A DNA stretch of 64,000 nucleotides from Micromonospora parva (GCF_000718515.1 NZ_JNZS01000027.1:57084-121083), one strand, 5' to 3'. Positions 18,215 through 27,335 are shown, counted from the stretch's first letter. Program-made: numbers and translations. The notes: generated from the sequence alone by a model not told the origin.

Positions 18215-19098
18215 CGTCGGTCTCCCTTCGGGTCGAGGGCGTCGCGCAGGGCGTCACCGAAGACGTTGAACGCCAGCGCCAGCCCCATGATGACGACGCC
18301 GGGCAGGACGGCGGCCCACGGTGCGCGGGCGGCGAACTGCTGGGCGGTGGCCAGCATGGTGCCGAGGCTGGGCGCCGGGGGCTGGATGCCGAGGCCGAGG
18401 AACGACAGCACCGCCTCGCCGAGGATCGCGGCGGGGATGGCGACGGTGGCCTGCACCAGGATCACCGACGTCGCGTTCGGCAGGATGTGCCGGGCCAGCA
18501 CCCACAGGTCGCTCGCGCCGTCGACGACGGCCGCCGCCACGAAGTCGAGTGACTTGAGGCGCAGGGTGTCCGAGCGGACCACCCGGATCACCCCGGGGAT
18601 CTGGGCGATGCCGATGGCCACCGCGGCGTTGCCGAGGCTGGCGCCCCGGATGGCCGCCAGCCCCACCGCCATGATCAGGAACGGGAACGCCAGCAGCAGG
18701 TCGGTGAAGCGGGAGATCACCGCGTCCCAGGCCCGGAAGTAGCCGGCCGCGAGCCCGAGTGGCACCCCGATGACCAGGGACGTGGCCACCGCGAGGAGCC
18801 CCACCTGCAACGACGCCCGGGCACCGAGCATGATGCGGGAGAGGACGTCGCGGCCGAGGTCGTCGGTGCCCAGCAGGTGCCCGGCGGTGCCGGGCGGTGC
18901 GAACGTACGGGCGAAGTCGGTCTGGTCGACCGAGTAGGGCGCGAGCCAGGGCGACAGCACGGCGATGACGCCCGCCAGCGCGAGCACGACGAAACTCACG
19001 ACGGCGAGCGGGTTGCGGCGCAGCCGCCGCAGCACGCGGGTACGCCGGGTGACGCTGGCGGTGCCGGTCTCCGCCATCGGTACGGTGAGGACGGTCAT
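18211..19098 (-). CDS. Peptide ABC transporter permease (DppC/OppC type)
   Basis: A 295-residue inner-membrane permease with an N-terminal OppC_N helix (NPLAVVSFVVLALAGVIAVLSPWLAPY). The characteristic GTDDLGRDVLSRIMLGARASLQVGL follows, then a BPD-transporter domain with the EAA loop around VDGASDLWVLARHILPNATSVI. The C-terminus LGLGIQPPAPSLGTML and ALAFNVFGDALRDALDPK is diagnostic of the DppC subgroup. The start at 19098 gives a 4-bp overlap with the DppB-type gene, which supports it over longer forms. Confidence 0.95.
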
Positions 19099-20051
19099 GC
19101 CGGATCTCCCGTCACCCGGATGCGTGGATCGATGACCGAGTAGAGCAGATCCACGAAGAGGTTGATCACGATGTAGGCCGCTGCGGTGAGCAGGACGACG
19201 GCCTGGATCACCGGGTAGTCCCGTTGGAACACCGCGTCGATGGTCATCTTGCCGAAGCCCGGCAGCCCGAAGATCTGTTCGGTGACGACCGCGCCGGAGA
19301 TCAGCCCGCCGAGTTGCAGGCCCACGACGGTCACCACCACGATGAGGCTGTTGCGCAGGGCGTGCCGGGTGATGACGGCGCGCGGTCGCAGCCCCTTCGC
19401 CTTCGCCGTCCGCACGTAGTCGGAGGAGAGCGAGTCGAGCATCGCCGAGCGGGTCTGCCGCATGATGATGGCGGCGAGGCCGGTGCCGAGGATCACCGCG
19501 GGCAGGACGATGTGGTGCAGGTTGTCCACCGGGTCCTCCAGGATCGGCACGAAGCCGGAGGCGGGGAAGAGTCCGGTCGCCACGGACAGGTAGAGGATCG
19601 CCAGCAGCCCGAGCCAGAAGTGCGGCACCGACAGGCCGATCAGGGCCAGGCCGTTGGCGAGCCACTCCGCCGGCCGTCCACGACGGACCGCCGCGAGCAC
19701 CCCGGCGCCGACGCCGAGGGCCGACGCGATGAGGATCGCCAGGACGGACAGCTCGACGGTCACCGGCAGCGCGGTCGTGAGCATCGACGAGACCGGCGTG
19801 CCCGTGCGGATCGACACGCCGAAGTCGCCCTGCGCCATCCGCTCCACGTACTGGGCGAACTGCACCGGCAGCGGCTGGTCCAGCCCGTAGTGCCGACGGA
19901 TGGCCTCCAGGGCCTCCGGCGACCGGTCCTCGCCGGCCAGCGCGAGGGCCGGGTCACCGGGGAGCGCCCGTACGCCGACGAAGACCACGATCGTCGACAA
20001 CAGCAGGGTCACTGCCGACTGCCAGGCACGGGTGAGCAGATATCGGGCCAC
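19095..20051 (-). CDS. Peptide ABC transporter permease (DppB/OppB type)
   Basis: A 318-residue permease starting with the conserved ARYLLTRAWQSAVTLLLSTIVVFVGVRALPGDPA segment. It has the periplasmic loop LGLDQPLPVQFAQYVERMAQGDFGVSIRTG type sequence (here YGLDQPLPVQF), the EAA loop SDYVRTAKAKGLRPRAVITRHALRNSLI, and the end VDLLYSVIDPRIRV. All are DppB hallmarks. The GTG at 20051 is 6 bp downstream of the binding-protein stop, so the genes are co-transcribed. It forms the channel together with the permease at 18211. Confidence 0.95.
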   Translation of the reverse strand: MARYLLTRAWQSAVTLLLSTIVVFVGVRALPGDPALALAGEDRSPEALEAIRRHYGLDQPLPVQFAQYVERMAQGDFGVSIRTGTPVSSMLTTALPVTVELSVLAILIASALGVGAGVLAAVRRGRPAEWLANGLALIGLSVPHFWLGLLAILYLSVATGLFPASGFVPILEDPVDNLHHIVLPAVILGTGLAAIIMRQTRSAMLDSLSSDYVRTAKAKGLRPRAVITRHALRNSLIVVVTVVGLQLGGLISGAVVTEQIFGLPGFGKMTIDAVFQRDYPVIQAVVLLTAAAYIVINLFVDLLYSVIDPRIRVTGDPA

Positions 20052-20057
20052 GACGAC

Positions 20058-21734
20058 CTACTTGCCGAAGCCGGCGAAGGCCGCCCGGATGACGCCGTCC
20101 GGGTAGACCTGCAAACCCTGAACCTGCTTGCTGACGGCGGTCAGGTTGCGCTGCCGGTAGAGGTAGATCAGGGCGTCGTCCTGCTGCAGCAGGGTGACCG
20201 CCTGGCCGTACAGCTTGCGGCGCTGCTCGACGTCACCGGCCTGGCGGGCCTGGGTCAGCAGCGTGTCGAGCTGCGGGTTGCGGTAGCCGGCGACGTTCTG
20301 GCTGCCGCCGGTGCCGACGAAGTTGGTGATGTTGGCGTCCGGGTCGATCCGTCCGCTCCACCCCAGTTGCAGCAGCTCGAAGTTGCCGCGGTCCTGCTCG
20401 TCGAGGAGCGAGGAATACTCCACCGGGTTGATCTTCAGGTCGAATCCGCCGTCCTTGACCATGGACTGCAACGCCTGGGCCAGGCGCAGCGTGTCAGGGG
20501 TGTTCGAGGCGAGCATCGTCACCTCGTACGGCGTCTGCACTCCGGCCTCGGCGAGCAACTGCTTGGCCTTGGCGGGGTCGTGCGCCGGGCAGGTCTGCGC
20601 CTCGGGGGACGAGAACGTGCTCGCTGGCGAGATCGGCGAGCAGGCGACGGCGTGCTCACCGTTGAAGACCGCGTCGACCAGGGCCTTGCGGTCGATGGCG
20701 TGCTCGAAGGCCTGCCGCACCTTGGCGTTCTGGGCGAGCGGGCGGTTGATGGGCTTGGGAGTGGTGCCGACACCGTCGACGTTGCCGACGTTGATGGTCA
20801 GGCCCTGGTATCCGAGGGACTGCGACTGAAGGACGGAGACCGCGGCGTCCTGCCGGAGCGAGGCGACGTCCTGGGTGGAGACGGAGTCGGCCACCTGCGC
20901 GTCACCGGAGCGCAGGTTGGCGGCCCGGATGCTCGCGTCGGTGAGGATCCGCCACGAGATGCCATCCAGGTGCACCTTGCTGGCGTCGTAGTAGTTCGGG
21001 TCCCGCACCACCTCGATCGAGTTCTGGGGCACCCGCTTGGCGAACTTGAAGGGACCGACGCAGACCGGCGCCGAGGCGAAGTCGTCCCCCCGGGCCTGCA
21101 GTGCCTGCGCGCTCATGATCATGCCGGCCCGGTCGGCGAGGGCGCCGAGCAGCGGCGCGAACGGCTGCTTCAGTCGCAGGACGACGGTCTGCGCGTCCGG
21201 GGTGTCGACGCCGTCGATGGGGCCGAGTTCGCTCTTGCGCGCCGACCGGGCGTTGGTGAGGTGGCGTTGCAGGGTGGCCTTCACCGCGGCCGAGTCGAAC
21301 GCCGTCCCGTCCGCGAAGCGCACGCCGGGCCGCAGCGGGATGGTCACCGTCCGGCCGTCGTCGCTCGTGGTGGGCAGGGCCGTCGCGAGCTGCGGTACGA
21401 CCTGCGCCTGCTCGTTGACGTCGTAGAGCTTCTCGCACATCGCCTGGAAGACGTAGCGGGAGTAGAGGCTTCTCGACAGTGTCGGGTCCAGCGCGTCGGG
21501 TTCGGCGGAGAGGGCGATGACCAGGTTGCCGCCCTGCTTCACGGAGGCGGGGTCCGCGGGCGTGCCGAAGGCGTCCTGGCCGGCCGACTGGTCGCCGCCG
21601 GACGGGTTGCCGCCATCGCTGTTCGACACCGGTGAGCAGGCGACGGCCGTGCAGACGACGGCAACCGCCGCCACCGCGGCCCGGAGCACCCGACGGCGGG
21701 GCAGTGTCGTTTCGCGGACGGAGAGGTTCGTCAT
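20058..21734 (-). CDS. Peptide-binding lipoprotein of ABC importer (SBP family 5)
   Basis: A 558-residue extracytoplasmic solute-binding protein. The lipoprotein signal ends CTAVAC with lipid-anchor Cys33, followed by a Ser/Gly/Asn-rich linker. The SBP_bac_5 core contains GGNLVIALSAEPDALDPTLSRSLYSRYVFQAMCEKLYDVNEQ, LRPGVRFADGTAFDSAAVKATLQR and VRQAFEHAIDRKALVDAVFNG. The ligand cannot be read from sequence; family 5 includes peptide, nickel and opine binders. It is the first gene of the operon that ends in the GGT-family enzyme, so a gamma-glutamyl-like or short peptide ligand is plausible. The start at 21734 has GAGGAG upstream, and a TCGTATACA box lies about 40 bp before it. Confidence 0.93.
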   Translation of the reverse strand: MTNLSVRETTLPRRRVLRAAVAAVAVVCTAVACSPVSNSDGGNPSGGDQSAGQDAFGTPADPASVKQGGNLVIALSAEPDALDPTLSRSLYSRYVFQAMCEKLYDVNEQAQVVPQLATALPTTSDDGRTVTIPLRPGVRFADGTAFDSAAVKATLQRHLTNARSARKSELGPIDGVDTPDAQTVVLRLKQPFAPLLGALADRAGMIMSAQALQARGDDFASAPVCVGPFKFAKRVPQNSIEVVRDPNYYDASKVHLDGISWRILTDASIRAANLRSGDAQVADSVSTQDVASLRQDAAVSVLQSQSLGYQGLTINVGNVDGVGTTPKPINRPLAQNAKVRQAFEHAIDRKALVDAVFNGEHAVACSPISPASTFSSPEAQTCPAHDPAKAKQLLAEAGVQTPYEVTMLASNTPDTLRLAQALQSMVKDGGFDLKINPVEYSSLLDEQDRGNFELLQLGWSGRIDPDANITNFVGTGGSQNVAGYRNPQLDTLLTQARQAGDVEQRRKLYGQAVTLLQQDDALIYLYRQRNLTAVSKQVQGLQVYPDGVIRAAFAGFGK

Positions 21735-21772
21735 GGAGAGCTCCTCAAGTGGGCGATTCGGGGAGCGTATGT

Positions 21773-21781
21773 TGTATACGA
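21773..21781. promoter_or_regulatory. GntR operator candidate (TCGTATACA, copy 2)
   Basis: Read on the minus strand, TCGTATACA (centre GTATAC at 21774-21779) lies 39 bp upstream of the binding-protein start, in the likely core promoter of the importer operon. It is identical to the box in front of the GntR gene at 13675-13683. Confidence 0.5.
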
Positions 21782-21813
21782 TGACCGCCGCAAGACCTCC
21801 GTGACGGGGCTTC

Positions 21814-22395
21814 TCAGGCCGGGGTGCGGCCGTACAGGGCCGCGCGCAGCGCCGGCCGGAAGACCCGCCGGACATCGGCCGGGGACAGCGCACCGACCGA
21901 GCGGATCGGGTTCAGGTACCGCGTGAAGATCAGCCCACCCAGCACAGCGACCGCTGCGGTGGCCCGTCGCGTCGCGTCCGGCCCGCCGATAAATTCAGCG
22001 ATGCGGAGGCGCAGCTCACCGTCCAGGTAGTCCCTCAGGGCGCGCATGGTGGCGTCATCCTGCACCACCATCCGGCTCTGCGCGGGCCCGGCGGCGTCCC
22101 ACAAGCCGGTGACCGAGTCCAGCAGACGGTCGGCCAACTGCTCCCGGTTGCCCCGCAACGCCTGGTCGAGAGCGGTGGGATCAACGCAGAGCAGGTTCAG
22201 TGACTGACTGAAGAGGCCCTGCTTGGAGCCGAAGTGGTAGCTGATCAGCGCCACGTCGACGCCAGCGGCGGCGGCGACGGCCCGCAGGGTGGTGCCCGGA
22301 TAACCGTGCGTCAGGAACAGCTCGCGGGCGGCCCGCGCGATGCGGGCCTTGGTGTCGGGGTTGCCGCGGGGCCGGCCCCGAGTTTTATTCAACAC
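21814..22395 (-). CDS. TetR-family transcriptional regulator
   Basis: A 193-residue repressor-type protein. The N-terminal TetR helix-turn-helix is clear: NPDTKARIARAARELFLTHGYPGTTLRAVAAAAGVDVALISYHFGSKQGLFSQSL. The C-terminal half matches the AefR/TetR_C_17-like ligand domain (ALRDYLDGELRLRIAEFIGG, AVAVLGGLIFTRYLNPIRSV). The GTG at 22395 (then LNKTRGRPRGNP) is preferred because the basic GRPRG arm normally sits at the N-terminus. It lies inside a 17-bp palindrome that is probably its own operator. It is divergent from an NAD(P)-binding protein gene that it likely represses. Confidence 0.9.
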   Translation of the reverse strand: MLNKTRGRPRGNPDTKARIARAARELFLTHGYPGTTLRAVAAAAGVDVALISYHFGSKQGLFSQSLNLLCVDPTALDQALRGNREQLADRLLDSVTGLWDAAGPAQSRMVVQDDATMRALRDYLDGELRLRIAEFIGGPDATRRATAAVAVLGGLIFTRYLNPIRSVGALSPADVRRVFRPALRAALYGRTPA

Positions 22396-22403
22396 GGTTG
22401 AAT
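22387..22403. promoter_or_regulatory. TetR operator candidate
   Basis: ATTCAAC-ACG-GTTGAAT is a perfect palindrome with 7-bp arms and a 3-bp centre, between the divergent TetR gene and the NAD(P)-binding protein gene. It overlaps the preferred GTG start of the regulator. Confidence 0.6.
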
Positions 22404-22459
22404 ACTGCGCTTCCCCGCTGGCACGGTCAACGCCGTCAACCCCAGCGAGGAGCGAACAC

Positions 22460-23155
22460 ATGCGCACTGTCGTCTTCGGCGCCACCGGCCCCACCGGCCG
22501 TCAGATCACCGAACAGGCTCTGGCCGCCGGCCACGAGGTCGTCGCTGTCACCCGCCGCCCGCCCGCCGGGCCACCGCGCCCCGGCCTCACCGTGGTCAGC
22601 GCCGACGTCGCCGACCTCGACGCCGTCGACCGGGCGGTGGCCGGCGGCGACGCCGTCCTGTCCAGCCTGGGCGTCCCGCTCACCCCGAAGCCGATCACCG
22701 TCTACTCGACGGGCAACGCGAACATCCTGGCCGCCATGCACCGCCACGGGGTCAAGCGCCTGATCACCGTCAGCTCCAGCGTGCTCGACCCCACCTGGCG
22801 ACCGACCGGCGAGTTCTTCTTCAACAACGTGCTGGACCCGCTGTTCAACCGCAGGGCGGGCCGCACCGCGCACGAGGACATGCGGCGGATGGAGTCCCTC
22901 GTCCGCGAGAGCGACCTGGACTGGACCATCGCCCGACCGTCCGGGCTGTTCGACCACCCGACCGTCACCCGCTACCAGGTGGCCGAGGACGTCGCCGACG
23001 GCCTCTTCACGGCACGCGCGGACCTGGCGGCGAGCATGCTGGCGCAGCTGACCGACGAGCGGTACGTCCGGCGGGCGATGGCGGTGGTCACCACCGAGGT
23101 CAGGCCGAGCATCGCGGGTCTGATCTGGCGCGAGGCCGTGCTGAAGAAGAAGTGA
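22460..23155 (+). CDS. NAD(P)H-binding (SDR-like, NmrA/YwnB-type) protein
   Basis: A 231-residue atypical short-chain dehydrogenase fold. The N-terminal nucleotide motif is VVFGATGPTGRQITEQALAAGHEVVAVTRRP, followed by VVSADVADLDAVDRAVAGGDAVLSSLG and a strand ending LITVSSS. No canonical Tyr-x-x-x-Lys catalytic pair is evident, so it may bind or sense a dinucleotide rather than catalyse a standard SDR reaction. C-terminal residues DWTIARPSGLFDHPTVTRYQV are typical of the NAD(P)-binding_10 group. The ATG has GCGAGGAG upstream. It is divergent from, and probably controlled by, the TetR gene. Confidence 0.85.
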   Translation: MRTVVFGATGPTGRQITEQALAAGHEVVAVTRRPPAGPPRPGLTVVSADVADLDAVDRAVAGGDAVLSSLGVPLTPKPITVYSTGNANILAAMHRHGVKRLITVSSSVLDPTWRPTGEFFFNNVLDPLFNRRAGRTAHEDMRRMESLVRESDLDWTIARPSGLFDHPTVTRYQVAEDVADGLFTARADLAASMLAQLTDERYVRRAMAVVTTEVRPSIAGLIWREAVLKKK

Positions 23156-23172
23156 CCCGACGGCCGGGCCCC

Positions 23173-23207
23173 GGTGGGAAGCGGCCCGCTCAGCGCCGCT
23201 TCCCACC
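23173..23207. terminator. Bidirectional hairpin terminator
   Basis: A 13-bp perfect inverted repeat (23173-23185 and 23195-23207, 9-nt loop) fills the gap between the convergent NAD(P)-binding gene and the GH2 gene. Confidence 0.72.
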
Positions 23208-23213
23208 GTCCTC

Positions 23214-26200
23214 CTAGGAGTTGTACGCCTGCGCGGTCACCGTGACCTGACGGGCTACGCCCGGCCGCGCCGGCCAGGAGACCCGTACCTCCCGGGTCTC
23301 CCCCGGCAGCAGCCAGAAGTAGTTGTCGTCGTAGCGGGCCGGCAGAACCCGGTTGCCGTCCTTGTCGCGCACGGCGAGCCGGACCAGCGCGGCGACCGTA
23401 CGGCCCTGGTTGCGGACGGTCGTGGTGACGGTGTTGCGCCCGTCCACGACGCGTACGGTGCTCGACGACGTCGACAGTCGGGTGCGCGGCACGTCGTTGA
23501 GCGCCCGCATCTGCTCGGCCTTGTCGTAGCGCCAGTAGGTGTTCTCCGCGAGCAGCCGGTCCCGGCTGTCGCGCAGCTCCAGTCGCACCAGGTGCAGCCC
23601 GCCGCCGTCCGGCGCGGCGAGGGGGAAGACCGTCCTCGTGGCCGAGCGGGCCACGTCCACCCGCTGACGCTGCGCCGGACCCAACGACCGGCCGCTCAGG
23701 TCGTAGCGTCGGGCGCTCACGGTGACCCCGCTCAGCGGCGCGGCGGTGTGGTTGACCACCCGCACCTGCCAGGTGCCCGGGTCGGCCTGGACGTGCACCG
23801 GCTCGCATCCCTTGCGGGCTCCGTAGTAGGCGCCGTTCACGTCGAGGTCGTAGTCGTAGGTCTGCCAGACCGTGCTGTGCCACGCCGGGTGCGACATCCA
23901 CAGCAGCAGACCGGTGGCGTCCTGCCACAGGTTGGCGTTCCACGCCTCGAACATGGCGCGGTGGCTCTCGTAGTTGACGAACTGCGCCCGGGTGGCGAAC
24001 TCGTCGAGCGAGCCGGACTCACCGAGGCGCGCGTCGATCGCCGCCTGGTACGTGCCGACGCGCTGGTTACCGACCGTCGACCAGTCGTGGTAGTTCCACA
24101 CCTCACCGATCGGCCACTCCGGAGCGTCCCCGACGAGGTTGCGCATGCTCTCGGTCACCGACACCACCGGCATGCCGATCTCGGTGTGGAAGCCGAACGA
24201 GTCCGCCTCGTAGATCGTCTTGTCGGTGTAGGTCGTCGGGTCGACCCAGCCGTACGGTCCACGCCCGCTCACGATGCCGCTGGCCGAGTTGGGGATGTAG
24301 AGGATCTCCGGGTGCTCGGTGGCGACGGCCTGCTTGAGCCCGGCGTCGACGATCGGCGGCGGGTCCCCCTCGTTGGCGCCGCACCAGACGACGATGCTCG
24401 GGTGGTGGCGGAAGCGCCGGATGGTGTCGGCGGCGATGTCGACGTAGCCGGGCGGGTTGGGCAGGAACGCGCCGGCCTGCCAGAAGTCGTTCCACACCAG
24501 GATGCCCTGCTCGTCGCAGGCCTGGTACAGCTCCTCGCGGTTGCTGCTGCCGAGCCAGTTGCGGATCATCGTGAAGTTCATGTCGCGGTGCATCTCGACC
24601 GTGTCGGCCAGCCGGTCGGGCAGCACCCGGCGCAGCAGCTCGTCCCAGCCCCAGTTGCCGCCACGGGCGAACACCGGCACGCCGTTCACCGTGATCTTCA
24701 GTTCGGTGATCTTGTTGCTGACCGTCTTGACGTCGGTCCAGCGCTGCCCGTCGGCGGAGACCTGGATGACGAAGTCGCGGGCGTACGCCTGCTCCCAGAC
24801 GATGGTGACCTGGTCGAACGCGACGGGAGCGCCGAGGTCGACCTGGATCCACTGGTTGTCCTCGAACTTCGACGACCACCGGGTCCGCGGGTTGCCGTCG
24901 ACGGCCCGCTCCGGGCCGTTGGAGTCGCCGTCGGACGACGACGCGGTGGCGGTGCGGCGCAGCGCCAGGTCGACGTCCGGCTCGGCCTGGCGCTGCACCG
25001 AGAGCGCCCACATGGACACACCCCACGACGTCGCCCGCGCACCGGTCTGGATGCGCAGGTGCTGGGCGGTCTGGCTGGGGAACGTCTCGACCTGGGTGGC
25101 GCGGCTGCCCAGCGGGGTGTCGTTGCTGACGGCCTTCACGTCGGTCCACGCGTTCCCGTCGGCGGAGACCTGGACGCGGTAGTCCAGCGCGTACGCCTGC
25201 TCCCACACGATGGTGACCCGGTCGAAGTCGACCGCCGCGCCGAGGTCGACCTGGATCCACTGGTCGTCCTCGGCCCGGGAGGCCCACCGGGTCGCCGGAT
25301 CGCCGTCGACGGCCCTTCCGGGACCGTTGCCGTCGTTCTCCGAGGACGACGCGATGGCGTCGCGGCGCAGGGCGAGATCCGGGCCGGTGCCGTCGGCGAC
25401 CGACAGCGAGAACATCGAGATGCCCCAACCGGTGGCGCGCTGGCCGGCCTGGATGCGTACGTGCTGGGCGTGCTGACGGTCGAACGTGACCGTCTGGGTC
25501 GCGGCGCCGTCGACGAACTCCAGCGCCGGCTTGCCGGGGGGCGAGATGACGACCGGCTGGTGCCAGTCGTAGGCGAACTCGCGGATGCCGAAGCGCAGCG
25601 CGCGCCGGTCGCTGACCGAGCGGTTGACGGTGGCGGTGAGGGTGAGGTCGTACAGGTGCGGGTCGCCGTAGCCGTTGGGCCACCAGAGCCGGGGCTTGCG
25701 CAGCCGCAACGCGGGGAAGCGCTGCGGGCTGAAGGTGACTGTGGTGTTCGCGCCGGCGGGGACGGTCACCGTGGACTCGACGCGTACCTTGTCGAACTCG
25801 GCGCGGACGGTGACAGTGGTGGCGCTGGCCGCCGCGTTGCGGACCGGCACCCGGATGGTGACCTCGGCGGTGTCGGTGCCGGGCAGGTCGGGCAGCGTGG
25901 TCTGCACGTGCGGGTCGCCGATGACCACGGCGCCGGTGCTGCGCAGGCGGACGTGGTCCCAGAGGCCGGTGACCCGGTCGCGGACGGCGGGCATCCAGTC
26001 CCACCCGGACACCGCCAGGTAGGTCGGCGCGTCCAGGTAGTGGCGGGCCGACTGGAGGAAGGTACGGCCGTCGGGGCCCTTGTCGCCGGGGGTGCCCGGG
26101 TGCGGCATCGGGGTCACCCGGACGGCGAGGACGTGCTCGCCACGGTGACCGGCCAACGCGTCGGTGATGTCGAAGGCCGCCCGCGCGAACGGGTGCGTGA

Positions 26201-27248
26201 CGGTGCCGACCTGGACGCCGTTGACCCAGGCGGTCGCCTCGTGGTTGATCCCGTCGAACTCCAGCCAGATCCGTCGGCCTGCCGAGGTGTCCAGCTCGCG
26301 TGGCAGTCGCAGCGCGCGCCGGTACCACCAGGCGTGCCGTGACAGCGCCTCCGGGATGCGCATGTTGTTGAAGCCGGCCACGGGGTCGGGCAGGTGACCC
26401 TGCTCGACCAGGGTGCCCAGCACGGTGCCGGGCACCGTCGCCGGCAGCCAGGACCGGACGTCGACACCGGCGCGGGAGAGTTCGGCGCCGTCGGCGGTGC
26501 CGGCGAAGTCGTCCATCGTCAACGACCAGCCCGACTCCAGCGGGACCGTACCGTCGGCGGCGACTCTCAGCTCGGGGGCCGGGCCGGTGTTGCCGCCCTC
26601 CCAGCTGGTCCAACCAGCGGCCTTCGGCCGGCCGGCCAGCGGTACGCCGTAGACCTGGAAGCCGTTGAGGCCCACCGGGTTGCTGTTCGAGCGCTTCGTG
26701 ACGGTCATCCGGATCCACCGGGCGGTGACGGGCTCCGGCAGCTTGATGGTCTGTACGCCGCCCTGCCCCTCGCTGGTCTCGTACACCGACCGCCAGGAAC
26801 GGCCGTCGGTGGAGACCTCGATCCGGTACGCCGTCGCGGCGCTGGACAGGATCTCGTCGCCGTCGGTGTCGGTGTAGTTGCCGTCGAACGGCGCGTCGGT
26901 GAGCGTGGCCTCGAAGACCAGGCAGACGGCCTCGACCCGGCACGGCGCCTCGAGGTCCACCGAGATCCACTGTGGATCGCCGTTGGCGGCCCGCCATCCG
27001 CTCCCCCGCACGCCCACCAGCGGCAGACCGTCCACGGCGAAGGTGGCGGGGGTCGGGGCGTAGTCGGTCGAGGAGACCGCCACCGGGCGGTACCGGGCGA
27101 GGTCGGTGGTGGTCGGGGTGGTGCTCGGCGTCGGCCCGGCGGCGGACGCGAGGGCGTCCGGCAGGACCGCTGTCACCCCGACCGAGGCGAGCAGCGTCGC
27201 ACCGGCGGAGAGGAAGGTACGCCGCGAAATCGGCGATGGCTCGGACAT
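23214..27248 (-). CDS. Secreted GH2 exo-beta-glucosaminidase/mannosidase-like enzyme with nested discoidin domains
   Basis: A 1344-residue exported glycosidase. A Tat signal is visible (SRRTFLSAG at 8-16). Residues about 45-205 form an F5/8C discoidin-like domain. The GH2 sugar-binding domain (about 240-430; ARAAFDITDALAGHRGEHVLAVRV) and Ig-like domain lead to the TIM barrel, with acid/base Glu near 959 (VVWCGANEG) and a likely nucleophile Glu near 1023 (FHTEIGMPV). This resembles exo-chitosanase-type GH2 enzymes such as CsxA. Between the Ig domain and the barrel, at about 575-845, two tandem discoidin repeats are inserted (ALRRDAIASSSENDGNGPGRAVDG and ALRRTATASSSDGDSNGPERAVDG). The C-terminus is Ig-like. 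Sugar specificity is not proven. Its promoter carries two LacI-type operators. Confidence 0.88.
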   Translation of the reverse strand: MSEPSPISRRTFLSAGATLLASVGVTAVLPDALASAAGPTPSTTPTTTDLARYRPVAVSSTDYAPTPATFAVDGLPLVGVRGSGWRAANGDPQWISVDLEAPCRVEAVCLVFEATLTDAPFDGNYTDTDGDEILSSAATAYRIEVSTDGRSWRSVYETSEGQGGVQTIKLPEPVTARWIRMTVTKRSNSNPVGLNGFQVYGVPLAGRPKAAGWTSWEGGNTGPAPELRVAADGTVPLESGWSLTMDDFAGTADGAELSRAGVDVRSWLPATVPGTVLGTLVEQGHLPDPVAGFNNMRIPEALSRHAWWYRRALRLPRELDTSAGRRIWLEFDGINHEATAWVNGVQVGTVTHPFARAAFDITDALAGHRGEHVLAVRVTPMPHPGTPGDKGPDGRTFLQSARHYLDAPTYLAVSGWDWMPAVRDRVTGLWDHVRLRSTGAVVIGDPHVQTTLPDLPGTDTAEVTIRVPVRNAAASATTVTVRAEFDKVRVESTVTVPAGANTTVTFSPQRFPALRLRKPRLWWPNGYGDPHLYDLTLTATVNRSVSDRRALRFGIREFAYDWHQPVVISPPGKPALEFVDGAATQTVTFDRQHAQHVRIQAGQRATGWGISMFSLSVADGTGPDLALRRDAIASSSENDGNGPGRAVDGDPATRWASRAEDDQWIQVDLGAAVDFDRVTIVWEQAYALDYRVQVSADGNAWTDVKAVSNDTPLGSRATQVETFPSQTAQHLRIQTGARATSWGVSMWALSVQRQAEPDVDLALRRTATASSSDGDSNGPERAVDGNPRTRWSSKFEDNQWIQVDLGAPVAFDQVTIVWEQAYARDFVIQVSADGQRWTDVKTVSNKITELKITVNGVPVFARGGNWGWDELLRRVLPDRLADTVEMHRDMNFTMIRNWLGSSNREELYQACDEQGILVWNDFWQAGAFLPNPPGYVDIAADTIRRFRHHPSIVVWCGANEGDPPPIVDAGLKQAVATEHPEILYIPNSASGIVSGRGPYGWVDPTTYTDKTIYEADSFGFHTEIGMPVVSVTESMRNLVGDAPEWPIGEVWNYHDWSTVGNQRVGTYQAAIDARLGESGSLDEFATRAQFVNYESHRAMFEAWNANLWQDATGLLLWMSHPAWHSTVWQTYDYDLDVNGAYYGARKGCEPVHVQADPGTWQVRVVNHTAAPLSGVTVSARRYDLSGRSLGPAQRQRVDVARSATRTVFPLAAPDGGGLHLVRLELRDSRDRLLAENTYWRYDKAEQMRALNDVPRTRLSTSSSTVRVVDGRNTVTTTVRNQGRTVAALVRLAVRDKDGNRVLPARYDDNYFWLLPGETREVRVSWPARPGVARQVTVTAQAYNS

Positions 27249-27262
27249 CGTGCCTCCAGAAG

Positions 27263-27335
27263 TGACAACGTTGTCAGACGGCGGGGATCCGTGACAACGT
27301 TGTCAGATGGTGGCCTGATGTTTCCCGGGAGTCAA
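27263..27335 (-). promoter_or_regulatory. GH2 promoter with two LacI-family operators
   Basis: On the minus strand TTGACT (27330-27335) and CACCAT (27307-27312) form a -35/-10 pair with 17-bp spacing. Two identical perfect palindromes TGACAACGTTGTCA lie just downstream at 27292-27305 and 27263-27276, 29 bp apart. Their position across and after the predicted transcription start fits repression by a LacI-type sugar regulator, which is not encoded in this window. Confidence 0.72.

Noticed and set aside
19224..21635. An 803-residue plus-strand frame opposite the permease and binding-protein genes
   Set aside because: Shadow of the importer operon, whose minus-strand proteins have all family motifs.
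23592..26342. A 916-residue plus-strand frame opposite the GH2 gene, and a 964-residue minus frame at 24103-26997 in another register
   Set aside because: Both are shadow frames of the GH2 gene; their composition is low-complexity Arg/Gly/Pro and no motif is present.
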